A stretch of 64,000 bases of DNA from positions 764,069,413 through 764,133,412 of the forward strand of contig NC_081414.1 in NCBI RefSeq assembly GCF_030272615.1. Direction: 5' to 3'. The stretch's first letter is position 1; every line of letters begins with the position of its first letter. The notes under the pieces are model-generated. The model was not told where the DNA came from and made no database searches. It saw only the letters and a program-made list of their open reading frames with translations. The DNA comes from Cryptomeria japonica (Eukaryota > Streptophyta > Pinopsida > Cupressales > Cupressaceae). Below are positions 37,137-49,111 of this stretch, piece by piece. A program made the translations under genes and the position numbers.

Positions 37137-37141
37137 GCAAT

Positions 37142-37378
37142 GGGTGTCTGCCACGTGAAGGGCTCCCTAGTCCTTCATTTTTTCTCTCTACTTTGGGGGT
37201 ATTTTTCTCTCTCTATCTAGGGGGATATTCCTCCTATGAGGGGCTTCTTTTGGGGGAAATGTCTATGTACATGGGTACCTAACATGGCTTCATTTGTCAA
37301 GACCCATCTTTTCACCCTCTTCAAGTACACTTAATGGTGGGTGTTAGTGTAAGTTTTTCTATTTTTCCTTATGTTAGG
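37142..37378 (+). other. 3' tail of a short LTR element related to 51869-54127
   Basis: The text GTACATGGGTACCTAACATG, then GACCCATCTT and ACTTAATGGTGGGTGTTAG, matches the tail of the compact element at about 53600-53698 (GTACATGGGTACCTAGCATG and so on). A few bases of its LTR (TGTAAGTTTTTC at 37348) follow before the G2 LTR begins at 37379. It is an older member of that family cut by G2. Confidence 0.55.
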
Positions 37379-37843
37379 TGTAGACATCTAAATTTTATTA
37401 ATTTTATTAATTGAATTTAACTATCCTGACTATGTCTTTGATTAAATAATTATGTATTATTTAATTAATTAGTGTTTTCTCCTTCTAGTTAATTAATCTT
37501 ATTAATTATGTTATAGTTCTCCTTTATTTAATTATTTGACAATCATAAACCATTTAATTAATTAACTTTGACCCTTTTATTCTATTAAATAAATCAAATG
37601 CCTAATTTGGTTATTTAATTCACTTTTGTCCTTTCCTCATAATATTCCCTCATAGAATTAATTAATTCTATTTCCTCACATGTCTCCTAACTTTAACCCT
37701 TATCTAACCCTTCCTCTAGCCTAACCACCTAACTAACCAAAGGGTTTAGTCAACTCTATCCCTTATCCCTCATCATATGTGTGCATTTCCAAAATATCCC
37801 AAATTTCCTAAAAAAGGGAAACGCCTTTGAATTTGGGAAACCA

Positions 37844-38122
37844 AATTTCCTAAAATTTGGAAAAATATCCCAAATATCCTAAGCCATGGAAATATCCTCA
37901 TTTTTGGAAGAACCAATTTCCTAAAATTTAGGAAAATATCTCAAATATCCAAAATATGAAAATATCCTCATTTTTTAGGGAACCAAATTTCCTAAAATTT
38001 AGGAAAATATCCCAAATATCCTAAGTCGTGGAAATCTCCTCATTTTGGAAAGGAACCAAATTCCCTAAAATTTGGGAAAATATCCCAAATTTCCTAAACC
38101 ATCAAAATGTCTTCATTTGTGT
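37844..38122 (+). repeat. Tandem repeat of about 69 bases in the G2 5' LTR
   Basis: Four units begin ACCAAATTTCCTAAAATTT and continue with GAAAATATCCCAAATATCC and a CCTCATTTTT phrase. The 3' LTR has about two and a half to three units at 49555-49710, so the copy number differs between the LTRs. Confidence 0.75.
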
Positions 38123-38314
38123 AATCTCTTTTGGAATAGAACCTTCCAAATTGGATATTTCACTCCCAAATGGGCATGTGTCCTCAAGGACACATGTCAT
38201 TCCTTCAAATGACACATGTCCTTCTTAAGGACACATGTCATTTGCTTCCATGGCACATTCCCTTCTCAGGGACACATGTTTTCCTCTCATGCCTCTCCAT
38301 CTCTCCCTCTAGCC

Positions 38315-38322
38315 TATTTAAA
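38315..38322 (+). promoter_or_regulatory. TATA box of G2 5' LTR
   Basis: TATTTAAA in the context CTCTAGCCTATTTAAACCC is conserved at 49869-49876 in the 3' LTR. Confidence 0.5.
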
Positions 38323-38476
38323 CCCCCCCTTTTCCTTCATTGATAATCCACTTTCATTTTTACAACTCTTTACAACTCTTATAATGCAAAATTGTTCATT
38401 CATTTTCATTTTCATAACCTCATAATGCAGAAATATTTACTCATCCATTTAGCATACCATTTTGCATTACATATTA

Positions 38477-39397
38477 TTAAAGCACAAAACTGTGTCACAT
38501 TTCAGGCCAACTTATTAGCACAAGTGAATTTAAGTAGTTTTAACTAAAAATTAATTTTAGTCAAACATATGATCCATAGGGATTCATTATAGCTATATTA
38601 TATATGGGCCACAACTTTTCCAATTGGAATTGTCTACTAAATGTCTATTTTACACCCCTTTGGATCTAATTACCAATTTATTTTTCTTTAAAAAACTCAA
38701 TGTTTCAACTACTCTTATAAAAAAAAAAATTGAAATGTAAAAATACCCTTTTATAGATCTATAAGTGAATTTTCCAAAAAATATATATATTTTAATATTT
38801 TAACTAGTTTTTATATTTTATATTTTATTTTTATTGAAAGGAGGTCATCAACACTTAAATATAAGGTTGATTATCTTGTAAAAGAAAAATACTAAAATTT
38901 ATTTAAAATTTTTTAAAATATTAAATGCACCAGAGAAAAGAGTCTATGTCAAGATGATATAATTCTTTTTTAATTTGGATAAATAATTAAGAAAAAAGGT
39001 GATGCCAAATGAAAAGAGTTATATTTCAGTACACGCAACTTTTCAAATTTATTGAAAAATATATATACATAAAAAATAGTTAAAAATATATTTTTGCAAT
39101 AAAGTTTCAAGTTATCAATATACACAAAAAAATTGAAGAAGAAAAGGTAAAATTTACTATATAAGTGTGATGCCTCGTGTAACTTCAATTTTAGCATTTT
39201 ATCAGCAACTAACTTATAGTGTTTACTTTATTAGAGTATATTCAAATAATTTTATAAATTTTTCAAAAAAATACAAAAAAATATATACATTTTATTAGTT
39301 TACATGTTTTTCTATTGATTCAATTTATAAAGTTGAATCAACATTGGCTATTTCCTTTATAAAAGTGTGACACAACTATGTGAATCAACATAGCATA
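38477..39397. mobile_element. Insertion of about 920 bases in the G2 5' LTR, unclassified
   Basis: The 3' LTR reads continuously across this site. Near the left end is TGTGTCACATTT and near the right end AAAGTGTGACACA, a short inverted pair, and ACATA occurs at both junctions as a possible 5-base duplication. The block is A+T-rich with no convincing ORF. It may be a small non-autonomous DNA element, but the termini are not sharply defined. Confidence 0.55.
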
Positions 39398-39650
39398 GTT
39401 TACGCCTTGCATTCACTATCATGGAGTATAATCGAGTATCTATCATTCAGCAAGCACACATCAAATCAAGGGACTATCAAATTGACGGATAATCTAAAGT
39501 CTATAGTTTAATTGCTTATATTTCTTGTATCCAGTTTTCTTCTTTCTTAACATTCTAATCTTGAGTGTGGTTGAAATATGTGTTTGTTGATTGTTTAGTT
39601 CATCTTTTAAGTCTCTTTAGTTTACATTCACAATTTTCTGTATACATTTC

Positions 39651-39667
39651 TAGCACGCCCAGTGGGA
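39651..39667 (+). other. Primer-binding-site-like sequence of G2
   Basis: TAGCACGCCCAGTGGGACC follows the 5' LTR by four bases. It resembles the plant gypsy primer sites of the form TGGCGCCCAGTGGGG with changes. The tRNA was not determined. Confidence 0.5.
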
Positions 39668-40701
39668 CCCACTTCATGGGTCATTTTAATCTTTTGTTGT
39701 TGTTTTAGTGCTTTTGAATCATAAGTTTTGGCACTTAGAGACGATAAAAATTCCATTTGCAATATTTCACTTAAGTCTTCTTAATATTTCACATCTGCCA
39801 TAATAGTTTTTTGCATCCACTTTGACAGTGTGTCACATTCGTCTAGTTGGTGTTTTTCATGAGAATGTTGACTGTTTCGCATACATTATAAGTAAAATTG
39901 GGTAAGGTCTATAGGTTGGTTTTGTTTTTTATTAAGATAAATGGGTTTTATAGGGAACTGAAACCCAAATCCATCAAAAAATAAACAGAGTTAAACAATA
40001 ATCTAAATAGTCGCTAAACAGCATGTCACGAACCCTATTTTTCCATAATTATTTAATTAGGAAAATAATGTTTATTTTCGTAAATGAAATGGAAATGAAA
40101 TGAATTTGGAATTGTTAATGAAATAAGATAGGAGATCGAATGCACTGAAATGATTTATATACAATTGAATGATCAAAAATAATTTTTATTGCAAAATTGG
40201 GATCGTCATTGCTAATGAGCAATTGAGTGCAAGTGAATGCAGGAACTGGTGAACGCAGATGAAGGCGAAAACATGATTCAGGTAGAGTTGTCTTATCTCT
40301 TGTATTTTATTATAATATATGGAATCTCTCTCCCACCATAGTAGAAAATTTTGTTTGTGCAATTGTGACTTCATCAATGTATGATTTTGAATTGGAAACA
40401 AAATGATATGAGTAATTGGTAATCGTTACATTGATTTTGTCTATAAATGTGAAAATTAGTTTGCTATTTAGAGTTATGAAATTTATCAACTTAACGTTCT
40501 CTATTAAGATGATTTAATGTTTCTAGCAAAAGAGAATGTAAATATAATTTTATTTATGATTGACGTGTTTACAATTATATGGAATTCGTATGCATGAAAT
40601 TTTGATAATTGTTTTATAATTTATGTCTTATTTTAAACTGATTAAGATAGTCTTTTCAATTTGAAATATTATGTTTTTAAATATGTTTGTATATGATTTA
40701 G

Positions 40702-40704
<3 letters not shown>

Positions 40705-40759
<55 letters not shown>
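40705..40759. repeat. (TA)27 microsatellite
   Basis: Uninterrupted TA dinucleotides for 55 bases. Confidence 0.95.
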
Positions 40760-40762
<3 letters not shown>

Positions 40763-41467
40763 TTTAAAACCTTTTAACAAATAGAAATAAATAAATCGGA
40801 TGTTTATTATATATAAATACAATTAAATTATTATATATCCTATTGTTTTAACTAGGTTTTCTTTTTAATTTAACAACTAAAAATTTGAAAGTAATATATA
40901 TATTATTAAATATAGTATTGTTTTTATTAACATGTTTTATGCATTAAGTAGCAAAAGGTGGCGGGTTGAATAATGAAATCGACTGTTAAGCCATTGTCGA
41001 GCCAACTAAACCGGTTAACCCACGGTAGGCAACTGAGCACATAACTCCCACAACCCATGGTAGGAGGTAAGCGACTTAACCATCACGAGCATGAACCATC
41101 TAATCACTGAGGTAAACAAAAGTCGCCATACTAGAAGAGCATCACTTCACGCAAAGTAGTAGATCATCCATATTGCCTTTGTCGCCATACATGCCATCGA
41201 TTTGTCTTTAATGAATGTAGCGTATTGCCCAGCTCACACTCCCACCGCGAACAATTCCCCATGACCGGAAACACCAAATGCTTCATCTCAGCAGCAAATT
41301 GAGGAACCAACCAAAGTCAACCAACACTTGGTGGAGCAATGGAGTTTAATGCTAAGTAAACCACGTTGCAAGACACATAAACCACATACAGCCACTAAAA
41401 CTTTATGGTAGTTGGAAATTTAATGTGGAAAGCGTAGTATTGGAGGGAGTCGACACCACCCGATTAG

Positions 41468-41485
41468 CCCCCCCCCCCCCCCCCC
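41468..41485. repeat. Poly-C tract, 18 bases
   Basis: Eighteen consecutive C residues after CACCCGATTAG. Such runs occur near the C-rich ends of copia LTRs, but no LTR border was found here. Confidence 0.9.
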
Positions 41486-42629
41486 TATTACCATGTTTCA
41501 TACATGTAACTAATTGTTTGCATGCAGAAGTCAATAAGTATATCGATAATATATTATATTGAGTTTAATGTAGACTATGTTGACTAAGTTATTGGTGACA
41601 TATTTGGAAGCCACGTAGCCAATATGGTGGTGGGGTTTTTATGCCAGACATAGTAAAACCCACATAAAGCCACCGATGTCTATACCATGAACGACATGTG
41701 TAGCAAGAAGTTAGTTTATTTAACTTTGCATGTTTTAAGGAAATCATTTTTAGTAAAGTCGACTTAGTATGAGAGTTAAAAGCCACATGGATAATCTATA
41801 ATTATGAACTTAACATCTTTAGTAGTTGGGTGTCACGTAGTAGATAACAAATCACTTTGCATGGTAAACACATAAGTGCTCAAACCCGATCAGGACTGTT
41901 ACAATAGTATTAAACCATGAGTGGTGTCATTTAGAATCAATCCACCACTAGGAGAGATAGCCCGAAAGTAGGAAATTGGGTAGATGACAACACTATATAT
42001 ATAGACCATTGAGTTGAGATAGGGGAGATAGGAAGTTAGAGGGAAGCAAGATAGAGGAGAGAAAGAACATAGAAGAGCGACAAGAGATTAGAGAGAATAG
42101 AATAGTGGAGATTTTGATGTGTTTAAGTCCGAGTCGTAAAAGTTCGACGATGCTCATCTCCAATTTAGCGTTGAACTTAAGGGTTAGGTTCTTGAACGTG
42201 TGTTAGTTGTCTTATTATTATTTGAGAAATTCTCAGAATATAGAAAGGATAAGAACTAGGAATAGAGAGATCATGAGATAGAAGAGCATCGAGGTAGAAA
42301 GCATTGGAATCTAGACATATTGCAAGCAATTTGAAGTTATCAGGGATCATAATAGACATGGATCACGTTTCTTGAGGTAGGCTCAAATCTAGCATGTTTT
42401 GTTAGATAGAGATTTAAGAGATAAAGAATGATCTAGTTTTAGCTTTATGCAATTTTCTATGAAAGAGTTAGAGTCGCGATATAAATAATTGTTAATTGTT
42501 TAAATTACAATCATACAAATATAGATGCAATAATGAAATATTTTCTTAAATATTGTTGATAAACATAAATGAAATTCATAGAAATTAGACCACCAAATTG
42601 ATAGTACTGATACTTAAAGTAAGTACAGG

Positions 42630-44138
42630 TGCCAATAGCTAACAAGATGAGAAGGGGGGGTAAATCATACAAACTTAATCTTCCATAAAAACAACAGATT
42701 CAACCTCGGTAACTTATACTACAGCAATATACCAAAACTGCTAAACATGCAAACTTATAAGCATATAATCATCATAATACTCATAACACCAGATTTAACA
42801 TGGAAACTCAAATAAGGAAAAACCACTGTGGGATTTCGGACCCACTAAGAAATATACTCTTCTAGAGTATGCTCAGTTAAAAGCAAATCCTGTTAAAGAT
42901 TACAAACACATTGCTAGATGTGACCCGGTTAAGGGATTTCCCTCAGATCTGTTAGGAGCTTCACTTTGTTAGAAGTGACCTTGTCAAAGGATTTCAAACA
43001 CTCATTTAGAATGTTACCTTGCTAGAGGGTTTACATATAAGACTATTAAGTCCACTCGGTTAAGAGATTTTTTGTCACTTACAAAATAACAGTAATAAAA
43101 ATCTATCTGCAACTTCACATCTAAAAATGCTAAAGCAGATTCTTATTTGCTCAAAACAATCTAGTCATAGGACTTATCTTGTCCCTCTGTTGGGCTTTCT
43201 ACTCTGTTATTCAAACAGGTCTTCAAGCTTCTGTGCTCGGTAATCAGTATGTAGCATCCCTGTGCATACACTTGCCCGCATACATTGTTTATCAACAATT
43301 CCTTATTTATAAACAATTGCTAACCGCTTAATCTCCTTGATCACATTTCCCATGATCAATCTTAGCCATCAGATCTTCAACTTGACCAAGTTCAATGTAT
43401 CCTTTCGATCTGAAAACGTTTTACCTTACCTCGGGACTTGCAGTCCTTTCTTGGAACTTGCACAAGGTTATTGCGATTCAATCTGCATTGTAGATCTTCT
43501 TGCCGATTTTCCTTTGCCATAGATCCTTAACAAACTTCATGCACGGCATACCAATCATTTATACATCTCCAGCTAATCATTGTCCTTCATTAAATAATGC
43601 TTTTATCCATCCCATATGCACTGTCATAACTCGGTTGCAACTCGATAAATACTAAACTTTACTCGGTAGACATTTCGCCTTCATTAACCGATATCGATAA
43701 CCTTAGAGTTTACCGACTAGGTTCCTTAGGGTTTACCGACTAGGTTCTTTGCTCGGTGACATAGTATAGTATTAACCTTACAATCAACAACATATGTAGG
43801 ATATCAAAACAATCTAAACATCATGATCTCATCATTGTCTAACTCAGTAATAGTTGCCCATTGAATAACTTATTCCTCCCTTTATTCATCACATTCTTTC
43901 TGTGTCTTTTACCGACATCTTAATTCTCTTCAAATCAATCTTCTCAAGATATGGCAACATGATACTGAATCAGATAATCAATCTCTTGACATCAATGACA
44001 AAATAATGTTATAAAGGTAGTTATCATCCTTCTTCAGTTATATCAATAATCTTCAACAACCTTCTCAATATCCTTACTGAATATCAACAATCTCCTGATA
44101 TTGAAATGCAAACAATCTTTCTTATTGTAATGCCAACA
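42630..44138 (-). repeat. Sirevirus-like LTR, minus strand, inside G2
   Basis: Plus strand begins TGCCAATAGCTAACAAGATG and GAGAAGGGGGGGTAAATCA, and ends TTGTAATGCCAACA. The phrases AAGGAAAAACCACTGTGGG and repeated GTTAAGGGATTTC / TTGCTAGAGGGTTT blocks match the E0 LTR in the opposite orientation. Length about 1.5 kb. No polypurine tract or primer site adjoins it and I found no target duplication, so it is a solo or partial LTR. Confidence 0.65.
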
Positions 44139-45730
44139 CAAATCCTCTAGGAACAGAGTAAGAGGATAGAGAGAGAGAGACTTTGATACTAAACTATGAA
44201 GAAGATGAAATATTAGGATTATGACTTATTAAATAGTGAAGTTTATTTTGATATCATAAAGAAAAGACTTACACTTTCAAATTAGATCCTTGCATGAAGA
44301 GAAAAGATGGTTATCAGGTGTCTCATTTGAAAAGCCATATAGATAGGCGCTTTATAAATTTTCATCATGTTAGATTGTTGTTATGAAAAATTAGCAAAAT
44401 CGGTGAGTTGAGTTTTTAAATCATGAAAAGTCACATATTAGTATTAAACTAAATATGTTGTTCAAGAAAAGAGGTAAATGAACCAAGACACATGGAAAGA
44501 TAGAGAGCTTAGACGATATAAACTTAGACTTCTAAACCATAAGAAATGGAATGCATGTTAATGATTACGCTATTTAAATGTTTTGATAATTGAATAAAAG
44601 AATGTGTACTCATTTTATTCAATTTATATGTAAGATACATACATGTGTTACACCTTAATATTTTAATCTTGTCTTTAAATTGCTTGAAAGATAGAAGCGA
44701 AAGATTGTTTTCTTTCAAATGTATATTTGTTTATCCATGAAAGATTGCTTCTTGTCAGATAGGATTGGTTGTAATAAAAGATTGATTCTTTCAATTTCTA
44801 TTAAATGAAATATTGTCTTCTTAAACATTATATTATTATCTTATGAGATATAGGAAGCTAGAATTGAAAAGGCGAAAGATTGTCTTCTGTATATATTTAT
44901 TCTAGATTTATGCAAACAAAGCTAGATAGGCTTGTGTATGGAAAGTTACCTTTCGGGACGGGTGCCGAATATGAAATCTTAGAGAGAATAGTTGCTTTTT
45001 TCAAACTATTTATTTTTGCTATGCATGGCATTATACTCGGCCAAGTAATCAAATTGAATAAACCATTGAAATAGATGGAATTCTTTTATTTATGCTCTCT
45101 ACCATATCCTTGATTAATCTTGCATGTTTCTTAATGGAATTAGAAAAATGAATTGCATGTATAATCTAGGAACGCACCATATTCCATCTTGCCTTTCAAA
45201 TTATTTTGCTAATAAATTCGTGCAGGGTCGGGTATTCTTGATTGACTAATAATTCCGAGGAAGCGTAAGCTTCAAGGTTGGGCGAAAAAAGCGCCTGAAT
45301 CTTGTTCTCATCTTCAGGCTAAAGATTGCATTGACGATAGCTTGGGTTGCAGATCAACGGACGCATCTCACCCTTTACTTTGTATTAATTATTATTGAAC
45401 TTATGGAAACTTGAAATGCCTAAGTATTGTATGATTGAGATACTACTCATATCTATTTATTGAATGAAGAATCTTTATCTTTTATAGAAATTTTGTGTTT
45501 TTACGATCTAAATGGAATGATCAAATGAAGTTATGGATGGAAAAGTGGAATGAAATAGACTTATTAACTAACTTATGAGTTTATTTAAGAATAAAGAGTA
45601 TTTCAGCTATTATTGAAGTTAGCTCGATTTACGTCCTTACACAGCAACAGAAATAGGGGAAGCTCCCCAAAGAAAATAACAGAAAAAAAACACAACACAA
45701 ACTAAAAACACAGGCCAAAAAACAACTAAC
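44139..45730. other. G2 interior, middle part: nothing recognised
   Basis: A+T-rich, no supported ORF. The 64-residue frames at 44524-44718 and 44880-45074 have no recognisable features. Confidence 0.4.
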
Positions 45731-45734
45731 TGAG

Positions 45735-46420
45735 CTCTTTCAAGAGCTCGATATTCTTCTAGATTTTCCTATTGTTGATCGCCTTGAGTTCATCCATGAT
45801 AAATCTTGAAATTTCCCTATCTTGGTTTTTGCTCCTAGTTCTGGTAGAGGGCCCCGTGGACATCTACACATCCTAGTTCTTCTTGTCCAAGTTGATATTA
45901 GAAGACATATCGGATCTTATCAAATGGTTTTTTTGATTGGAAATTTTCTCGTTCACTCTGTTGAGACCTTCTACATTGTTATACATTGCCTCCCTCTACT
46001 AAACCCTTAAGTTTACCCTTTAAATCATGAATATCATTCTCTAGCGTATCAATCCTAGCCTCATGCTCAATTTTTTTGACCTTGATATTCTCCGTAATTT
46101 TTGGGTCAACTTCAAGAGTTTATCATCTTTATCAGGTGTTAGATTCTCAGTGAAAGTGTCTATAATGTCCTTGATCCCCTGTTTCGGAAGATTAATTTCA
46201 CCAAAAACCCAGCGAAAACATTTCTCTTGGTTGAAGAACGAATTACCCAGGAGCATGTCAACATCGATTTCGTCACTTTTAGGTTCATTGGGGTCCACAA
46301 TGAGGGGAATATCAAATTTAATTTCATCCTCCCCTTTTTTCTTGAGTCTCTGCCTTTTTCCCAGTCTTCTACTTTTTAGGATTTTGCGGGCCCAAATTTT
46401 GGGATTGAGAAACAGGGGTG
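45735..46420 (-). pseudogene. Decayed unrecognised ORF in G2 interior
   Basis: On the minus strand one frame is open from about 46420 to 46041, about 125 codons. It is basic at its start (KILKSRRLGKRQRLKKKGE), then acidic with EIDVDMLLGNSFFNQEKC and ending KLLKLTQKLRRISRSKK. In a different frame further on (about 45870-45735) is a second protein-like block, STRTRSKNQDREISRF then MDELKAINNRKI and, after a stop, KNIELLKELS with a terminal stop. Composition is unlike random A+T-rich frames. It might be part of a retroelement gag or ORF1, but I recognise no family. It is opposite in strand to G2, which suggests a separate insertion. Confidence 0.4.
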
Positions 46421-46779
46421 TCTATAAGTTGGTTTTGTTATTTTTAGTGTCGCCTATCAATTTCTGATGCTACTTTCCTTATAGTTAAGAAAAATTTCTA
46501 AATAAAGCAAGTAGATAAGTTTACAATGTTTTAACCATATGGATCGTATTGTTAAAATTAAGCGTTCAGGATCTCGGCAGCTAGCAGAATGTAGACGACT
46601 ACAAAAATAACATGTTGGAACATTGCAAGAAGATCAGCTGATTAACGAACCAGGAGAACAGATCAAGTATTTTCAATATCAACAACAAATCCTAGCTTAC
46701 ATACAGAAATACAACATGCTTCCGAGAACGTGATTGTACTTTTAGTGATCAATGAAAAATTAATCCATTTGTTTGCAAA

Positions 46780-47035
46780 ACATTTGCATTTTTTACACAG
46801 AAACTGGTTTTGCATCTGTGCTATAACTATTTCGCATTGGTATATACATTATTTCACATGTTAGTATGTTCATAATTTTGCATTAGTATATATAGTATTT
46901 CACATTAGTATGTTCATTATTTCACATGTATGTTCAGTATTTCGCATTAGTATGTGCAGAATTTTGCATTAGTATGTTCAGTATTTTGCATTATTATATA
47001 TGCTATTTTGCATGCATTTAGGTAATATTTTGCAT
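46780..47035 (+). repeat. Degenerate tandem repeat with ATTTTGCATTAGTATGT units
   Basis: About nine units of 22-30 bases, for example TATTTCACATTAGTATGTTC, TATTTCGCATTAGTATGTGC and ATTTTGCATTAGTATGTTC. It lies in the G2 interior and has no coding potential. Confidence 0.7.
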
Positions 47036-49097
47036 TCAATTGGCTATGCTAATGATGTTTAGTGTTGGATATGTCACTGTTCTTGAGGTTTTTCTATGTT
47101 ACTAATAATTTGACTGCAGCATGTGGAAAAGTGGAGTGCAACAAAGGTGTTTCTATCGGTCAAAGATATAAATAATACCTCAAACTACTAATTACTTGTT
47201 TGCAGAGTTAGTTTAGGAGAGTGTTTGCATTTTTTTAGAGTAAACGATCTTTGAATTTGTGCTTAAAATGAATCGATGTCTTTGATGTTTGGCACACTTG
47301 TGTGTGTGAGTGGACCTACTCTTAACACACACTATCCTCTCCCCTGGCTCTCGTGGTCCTAGATGCAAGAGAAAAGTGTTAATGACGCTCGATTTTTAGT
47401 TTTTAGACCTAGAAGGGCATGTCTCCCTAGTAGCCTATAAGGTCGAGTGAGAGGGAACGACCCAAGTGGTACTCTTTCGGTCCGCTATATAAATATTCAA
47501 GATTTTGGCGAAAGCCATAATCAACTGGTGCCATTGTGTTATGTTGATGGTTTCTCTCAGTATCTACATGCAAATACCTTCATGATCTTGATGAAAATCA
47601 AATTTTGTTGATGCTTGTGTGGCAGATGTGTAAAAACTTGTGTTCTATAGGTTGGGATATCTCTTAAATGAGCTAGCCACCGCATGTATAACACCATATT
47701 ACCCCGAAAGTACCCCCACTACAAACCAAATATGTTTTAGTTGCCAAAAAACCTTCTATTTGTTGGTGCAGGAGGTTGAACCTCTGAATCTGCCCACAAT
47801 CTCCCACTTCATTATTGAGATATCAAATTTCTTGAGATTTTTGGATCTTTAGGAATTCAAAATCTAATGTGCCCAAGAAGTGTGTGTTGTGAAGGGGAGA
47901 AAATATCACCAAAATTTTATGATATACAATATGAATAAGTGCGGTTACGGATTAATTTATGAAGTGGGATCCAACAAGTATTGTCCTTTGCCAGCCTAGG
48001 AATTACATGATTGTTAATGCATTTATCATACTTGTGTGCTTGTTGTGTTTGTGCTTGTTGGTGCATGCATCATGGATACTTTGAAAGCAGCATCAATATT
48101 TGGCCCTATCCTAACGTGATATCATTTATTACTTGCCTCTGTAAATTGCATCTGTGCATATTTTCTTTGCTTGTCCTTTTCTGAGTTTATGTGCAGTGAT
48201 CTCTTTGTTTTTCCTTCATGAATTGTGTAGGATTTTGTACATAGTGCCAGTTTTGTCCTGAATAGGTTTTTAGTCCATTATGTATAGGTGTGTCTTGTAT
48301 ATAGGCTTATTTTGTTGTGCATATGCGCACGTCGGTTGTGTTTTCAAGATCATATCCCATCAGTTGGTTCTTCAACAATTGTCTTTAAGCATCTATGTCA
48401 TCATGACCATATTAGGTTCCTTTTTTGTCAAATTTGCCTCATCAATCCTTTATCCAATCATCAATAATTGTCCAATCCTCATCCATCAGTTACCCTTTTG
48501 GCAAAAGATATCTGAGACACTTGTGTTGGCTTTTGATTCTTTTTTGTCTTTATTTATCTTTTGGGCACTTACGTTTTATTTCTTCCTACTCACCATGAAC
48601 TTTCATATCATGGTGTGTTAGGAATAACAAATCTAGGGGTTTGATCTTGTTGGTTTTTGGTTTTGCCTAGTGTGTTTTTTATGTGTCATGTTGTTCCCTC
48701 ACGAGGTTTTGGTTATCTCATATTACTTTGGGGTATATCTCTTTGCTTGTGGTTTCTTTAGCATCGTTTTTTGCGGCATTATATGTAATTTTGTGTAGTG
48801 TTAGACCAACCTTTTGTATCTGTTTATTTGAGACGATCCATGCATTGTCTGTGAAAATAACCTTGGTTCCTTATACTTTGGTGCATCATATACAATGCTA
48901 AATCAAAATAAGTGCTTGTTGCATGCTAACCCATTTCCAAGGGTGCTCATGCTCCATGATCATTTCATACATATCATTCGTTGCATTTGTATTCACTCCT
49001 TTATTCTTCCGTCTACTTGGGGTATTTTGTTGCTCTTTGTTCTTCAATTCAGTGGTGCCTTACTATCTTCACATTGATGTTATACTTGTGCCACCAC
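47036..49097 (+). other. G2 interior, right part (3' non-coding)
   Basis: T-rich sequence with several short hydrophobic plus-strand frames (47640-47852, 48280-48621, 48683-49077). Overlapping frames and the absence of motifs suggest chance. It leads into the G2 polypurine tract, as 3' leader sequence of gypsy elements does. Confidence 0.4.
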
Positions 49098-49111
49098 AAA
49101 GAGGAGTAAAA
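49098..49111 (+). other. Polypurine tract of G2
   Basis: AAAGAGGAGTAAAA immediately precedes the 3' LTR start TGTAGACACC. Confidence 0.7.

Larger units (their letters stand above)
37379..39646 (+). repeat. G2 5' LTR (gypsy type) carrying a 0.9-kb insertion
   Basis: It starts TGTAGACATCTAAATTTTAT and ends TTTTCTGTATACA, followed by a primer-site-like sequence. It matches 49112-50270 along its length except for an extra block of about 920 bases (about 38477-39397). Contains a tandem repeat, a cluster of GACACATGT motifs and a TATA box. Confidence 0.8.
39668..42629. other. G2 interior, left part: no recognisable gag-pol
   Basis: No frame longer than about 70 codons and no retrotransposon motif. 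It holds a TA microsatellite (40705-40759) and an 18-base C run. It may be the leader of a very large non-autonomous element or decayed beyond recognition. Confidence 0.45.

Noticed and set aside
40628-40822. Minus-strand frame of 64 codons with an Ile-Tyr run
   Set aside because: It is the translation of the TA microsatellite.
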